Origin: Spinacia oleracea
Lineage: Eukaryota; Streptophyta; Magnoliopsida; Caryophyllales; Amaranthaceae
Length of the DNA stretch: 64,000 nucleotides
Reading direction: 5' to 3'
Assembly (NCBI RefSeq): GCF_020520425.1
Contig: NC_079492.1
Location: 102,025,157 to 102,089,156, forward strand
The position numbers and the translations under genes are program-made. The notes under the pieces were generated by a model that was not told the origin of the DNA, ran no database searches, and was given only the letters and a program-made list of their open reading frames with translations. Every line of letters begins with the position of its first letter. The first letter of the stretch is position 1. Positions 60,310 to 64,000 of this stretch are shown piece by piece.

Positions 60310-61325
60310 TGAAGGCAATGTGTCCTTCACCCAATGTGCATTAGTCTAATACCAAGATTCAAATTAATTACGAATAATTACTTAAGTAAGATCAAATGAT
60401 CGGAACAACTAGCTGGAGCAATGTTTCTGATCAGTGAGTTCTAATCCTTATTAGGCTCACAACTTACTCTTGACTGAACCTACAAGGTCACACCAATGAC
60501 AGGAAACAGATCGCCGGATGAAATGAATCGAAAATTCATTTAATGGCTTTTCTGGAAATTAGTTCAAAAAACATAATATACGATATGACGATGGATCGGA
60601 ATCATATATCGTATTGCGTATATTCGTAAGCTGGGTGAAACGAATAATCGTATCGTACGACGTTGAATCGTATCGTACTATACGATAAAGGATTCTCCAA
60701 AGGGTCATCAGACGCATACGAGCAGCTGCCAGCCCAAGAGCCGAATGCGCAAGGCACTCGAGGTCCATGGGCGGCAATGCACCGCGCCAGCGCTCAAGAA
60801 GGACCAAAGCCTTCGGCTAGGCGCGCCCAAGGGTACAGTAGCAAGCAGGGTGCACAACACGGCTCCAAGGCCCACGGCTGTGGCTGCTCGCGTGTGCGTG
60901 TGGGCTTGCGGTAGGTTGGTCGTCCATTTGGTCGGTTGGCTTGCTTTGTTGATTAGGTTATTATTATAACCTATACCCATGTTTTCTACATTGAACTAAT
61001 TAACATACATTACACACAATCCTAGGAGTAATGTTAGAGCCCTAATTCTCTCTTTGCCTCCCAAGTGTGTTCTTCCCAAAATTCTCAAAACCTTGATCAA
61101 GATCTAAACTATCAATCATCAAGGCGGATCTGCACTGTCGGTGAACCCAGTAGAGGACCTATAATTGAATTTCTTGTTTGTGTTTGTAGACTAAACGGAA
61201 AACACACTGCAAATGTATGAATTACTTAATCTGTACTTTATACATGTTTCCTGGCTCTGGGATTGTTCCGCTATCATGTTATTCGTTTAATTGTAAATCG
61301 GAATCTCGAATTTTCTGACCCTAAT
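60310..61325 (+). repeat. Diverged copia LTR relic
   Basis: The start TGAAGGCAATG and the phrase CAACTTACTCTTGACTGAAC match the LTR at 10098-11492. Like it, this has a short-repeat region (AATCGTATCGTACGAC), a GC-rich block (60715-60920) and the end phrase TTTCCTGGCTCTGGGATTGTTCCG. The overall order is conserved but the sequence is strongly diverged and shorter, so it is a related, older family. No clear target duplication was found. Confidence 0.65.
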
Positions 61326-61574
61326 ATGATTGGAAACGGCGTTTTAAAATCAACTCATGCGGTTAGAATGTCAAAAACAGGCCCCAGAGTTGGCTTTTTT
61401 GGGAGTTTTTGTTGTTTAATGAATTAAATCGTTAAATTTGACGGGTTTTTAAATTAATTATATGAGGAATTCGACTTATAATCAATTGAAAATTTTCCCT
61501 ACTTTTGTTTATAATATTATGAACCTATAATAATTTTTTTGTTCGTATATTTTAATTATAAACCCTAATCCCAA
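61326..61574. other. AT-rich spacer
   Basis: Nothing recognised between the copia LTR relic and the LINE poly(A) end. Confidence 0.5.
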
Positions 61575-64000
61575 TTTTTTTTTGCTAAGCAAGAGAGTGA
61601 TAATATTAATGATCAACCAGTTACAACTTGAGCTAATTTCAAGTGATACAAACCAACTAGGTTGGACCCTATGCACTAGGAATCAGGAAGAACAAAGCTA
61701 TACAAAGCTAAAAGAACCAAACAGCAATGCCAACAGGCAATCTACAAAGTTGTAAACCAAATGCTATCTCTCTTGCTTACAGATTTTGGCAGAATCACTT
61801 GAATTCTGCTCCTAACCAATTGTTTCAGACTCTCCACACTATGACTAACTGTGGGAATGGAGCTTTCCCAAAAACTAGAATTCCTGCTCTTCCAGATCAG
61901 ATAAACAGAAGTACCAATGGCTGCAAGATACACTTGCTTCCTGAATTTTGAAGCTCTACATTGTCCAGTTTTCCTGACTAACTGAACCAAGTTGCCATTA
62001 ACTGAGATTCCTAACCACTTCTTCACTGCCTGGATTATCTGACTGCTATAATGGCACTGAAAAAATAAATGTTGATGACCTCATCCTCTAAGCCACAAAT
62101 CAGACAGAGAGGAGATTGACTAATTCTAATCCTTGCCAATTTAGCTATAGTATGAAGTCTGCATTGGACAGCTAACCAAAATATAAACCTGTGCTTGGGA
62201 GTGATCAATCTGTTCCATACCATTCTATCCCAATGCACTCTAGGCTTCACCCCTGCTAATTTCTCATAAACTTGTTTCACTGAATATTGAGTCATACTCT
62301 TCAACTCTGTCACAGTAAAAAACTATTTCAACCTCTCCTTTGTGTTACAAACTTGTTTCCAGTACCAACTAGCAGAAGAGCTAGGTTGATACTCCCACCA
62401 TTCCCCATATTTTAAGTAGACAAATGTAACCCATCTAATCCAAACATTATCTTGTGTAGTAACTAAAGCCCACACATATTTCCCCATGAATGCAATGTTC
62501 TGCAACAACACATCTCTGAAACCCAGACCTCCATTCTGCTTGTCACAACATACCTTCTCCCAAGCAATATTACTTGGCTTATGACTGAAATCTTGGCCGC
62601 CCCATAGAAAGGCTCTGCATATCTTCACAATATCCTGCAGAAAACTCTTTGGAATGACATAAATTTGAGCCCAATACATACGAAGATTAAGCAAGACATA
62701 ATTGATTAGCTGCATTCTAGTTGTGTATGATAGATTTCTAGAGCTCCACACCTTAATCCTGGTTATCATTTTATCCACCAAATGACCACATTGAGGCACA
62801 ATAATCTTCTTAGAACAGATAGGCACACCCAGATATTTAGAAGGCAAGGAACTTCTAGAGAAACTAGAAACATCAACCACCCTTTGAATTACATCTTCTG
62901 GCATACCATGATAGTAAACAGAAGACTTCTGTTGATTTGCCTTTAAACCAGATGAGTTAGAAAAGAGTTCGAAAGCTTGCAAAAGCAGATAGATAGACTA
63001 GTAATCACCCTTCCTGCATAGAATCAGATCATCAGCAAAACATAGGTGTGTAAGCCTAATCTCCTTACACCTTGGGTCATACTTAAATTGAGGCATAGCA
63101 CATATTCTATTCAGAATCCTAGACAGGTATTCCATACATATGACAAACAATGGAGAAGAGATTGGGTCACCTTGCCTCAAACCTCTATGGGATTTAAAAA
63201 ATCCATGCATACTTCGATTCAGCATCAATGAAAACATAGGGGTAGTAACACACTGCATTACTATGCTCACAAAGTGATTGGGGAAATCCAAATATGTTAG
63301 AATTTCTTGCAGGAAGTGCTAATCAACTGTGTCATAGGCTTTTTGAAGATCAATCTTCATAAGACAACTAGGTTTAACTCCTTTCCTACCATAGTGTTTT
63401 ACCAGATCCTGAACAACCATGATATTATGCACTATATACCTTCCATGAACAAAGCCTCCTTGATTCTCCAGAATAAGATCAGGTAGAACTTTCCTTAATC
63501 TCCCACATAGAACCTTGGTTATGCACTTATAAATTTTGTTACAACAGGAGATTGGTCTGAATTCACTCACATCCTTTGGACACTTAGTCTTAGGAATGAG
63601 AGTGATAATAGTATGATTCACTTCCTTCAAAAGCTTCCCATGTTGTAACATATCAAGAATAGCTGCAATTACTTCATCCGCTACAATATGCCATGCATCT
63701 TTGTAAAAATAGGAACCAAAACCATCTGGACCAGGAGCTTTAACACATAGAATAGACAAAAGGGAATTCTTCACCTCTTCAGCTGTATAGGGAGCATTGA
63801 GAATATTTTTATGATGATCCTGACAAACTAGTCCTTGTTGCACAACTTGTTTAAGAACAGGAGTTATATGATCATGAGTACTGCCTAAAATCATTTTATA
63901 ATAGTCTAAAAAGGCTTCAGAAACCTCTTCAGTTGTATCTTTCCAATCCCCATTCATATCATAAATACTTTAAACCTGGTTCTGCACCTTTCTGGCTTTG
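61575..64000 (-). mobile_element. LINE (L1-type non-LTR retrotransposon), 5' part outside window
   Basis: A T9 run at 61575-61583 is the poly(A) tail of a minus-strand LINE. The tail is preceded by about 150 bp of 3' untranslated sequence and then the ORF2 C-terminus. The element continues past the right edge, so endonuclease, ORF1 and the left duplication are not visible. Confidence 0.88.
61742..64000 (-). pseudogene. LINE ORF2 reverse transcriptase, broken
   Basis: Reverse transcriptase motifs in order are VKAPGPDGFGSYFYKDAW, NHTIITLIPKTKCPKD, EFRPISCCNKIYKCITKVL, FVHGRYIVHNIM, KIDLQKAYDTVD, HRGLRQGDPISSPLFV and the catalytic CFADDLILC. A maturase-like stretch (KYLGVPICSKK) and the zinc-finger-like C-terminus (PKHRFIFWLAVQCRLHT, SPLCLICG) follow. 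In-frame TAG codons occur at 63319 (where Trp is usual after DTVD), 62998 and 62323; a TAA is near 63972. A frameshift near 62060 separates the final frame. The enzyme would copy the element RNA at the nicked target; it is dead here. Confidence 0.9.

Overview
The window looks like nuclear DNA of a flowering plant. It has spliced genes with GT-AG introns, plant-type protein families (a family 3 beta-glucosidase and a DIVARICATA-type MYB factor), long AT-rich spacers, and dense nested transposable elements (TEs). The copia LTR family with degenerate CCGGAAACGGAAATATTG-like repeats suggests Caryophyllales/Amaranthaceae (spinach, beet or quinoa group). That is recognition from memory, not proof.

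Layout. Positions 1-11492 hold a Ty1/copia retrotransposon whose 5' LTR lies off the left edge. A complete hAT DNA transposon (3654-7701, 8-bp target duplication) is inserted in its pol gene. Positions 11493-17448 are a patchwork of decayed genes: a multi-exon remnant resembling plant Ulp1-associated proteins, a ubiquitin/SUMO-like gene split by a solo copia LTR (13809-15209), and a FAR1-type DNA-binding fragment. Positions 17449-25351 are a complete Ty3/gypsy Tat-like LTR element that lacks reverse transcriptase and integrase but carries a multi-part antisense ORF region. Its 5' LTR contains a 492-bp Helitron, and the 3' LTR preserves the matching empty site. Positions 25667-33608 are a complete CACTA element with a broken TNP2 transposase.

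The two convincing host genes follow. A nine-exon GH3 beta-glucosidase/glucan exohydrolase-like gene spans 34519-44490 on the plus strand. Its 5.9-kb third intron holds a copia relic and a MULE with long terminal inverted repeats carrying a coding fragment. A two-exon DIVARICATA-like MYB gene lies at 52181-53281 on the minus strand. The 44.5-52.2 kb interval between them shows no convincing gene.

From 54 kb to the end the sequence is repeat-rich: a LINE RNase H scrap, a short tRNA-derived SINE with a 17-bp duplication, a second Helitron, a Ty3/gypsy LTR bordered on both sides by internal-region signals, a diverged copia LTR, and a LINE running off the right edge.

Most TE coding regions are dead. 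They carry in-frame stops and frameshifts, and several stops look like C-to-T or G-to-A changes, as expected in methylated plant repeats. I found no bacterial-type operon, CRISPR array or defence system. The interest lies in the nesting order, the exact target duplications, the unusual LTR arrangement near 59 kb and the pol-less Tat element. Divergence counts were made by eye.
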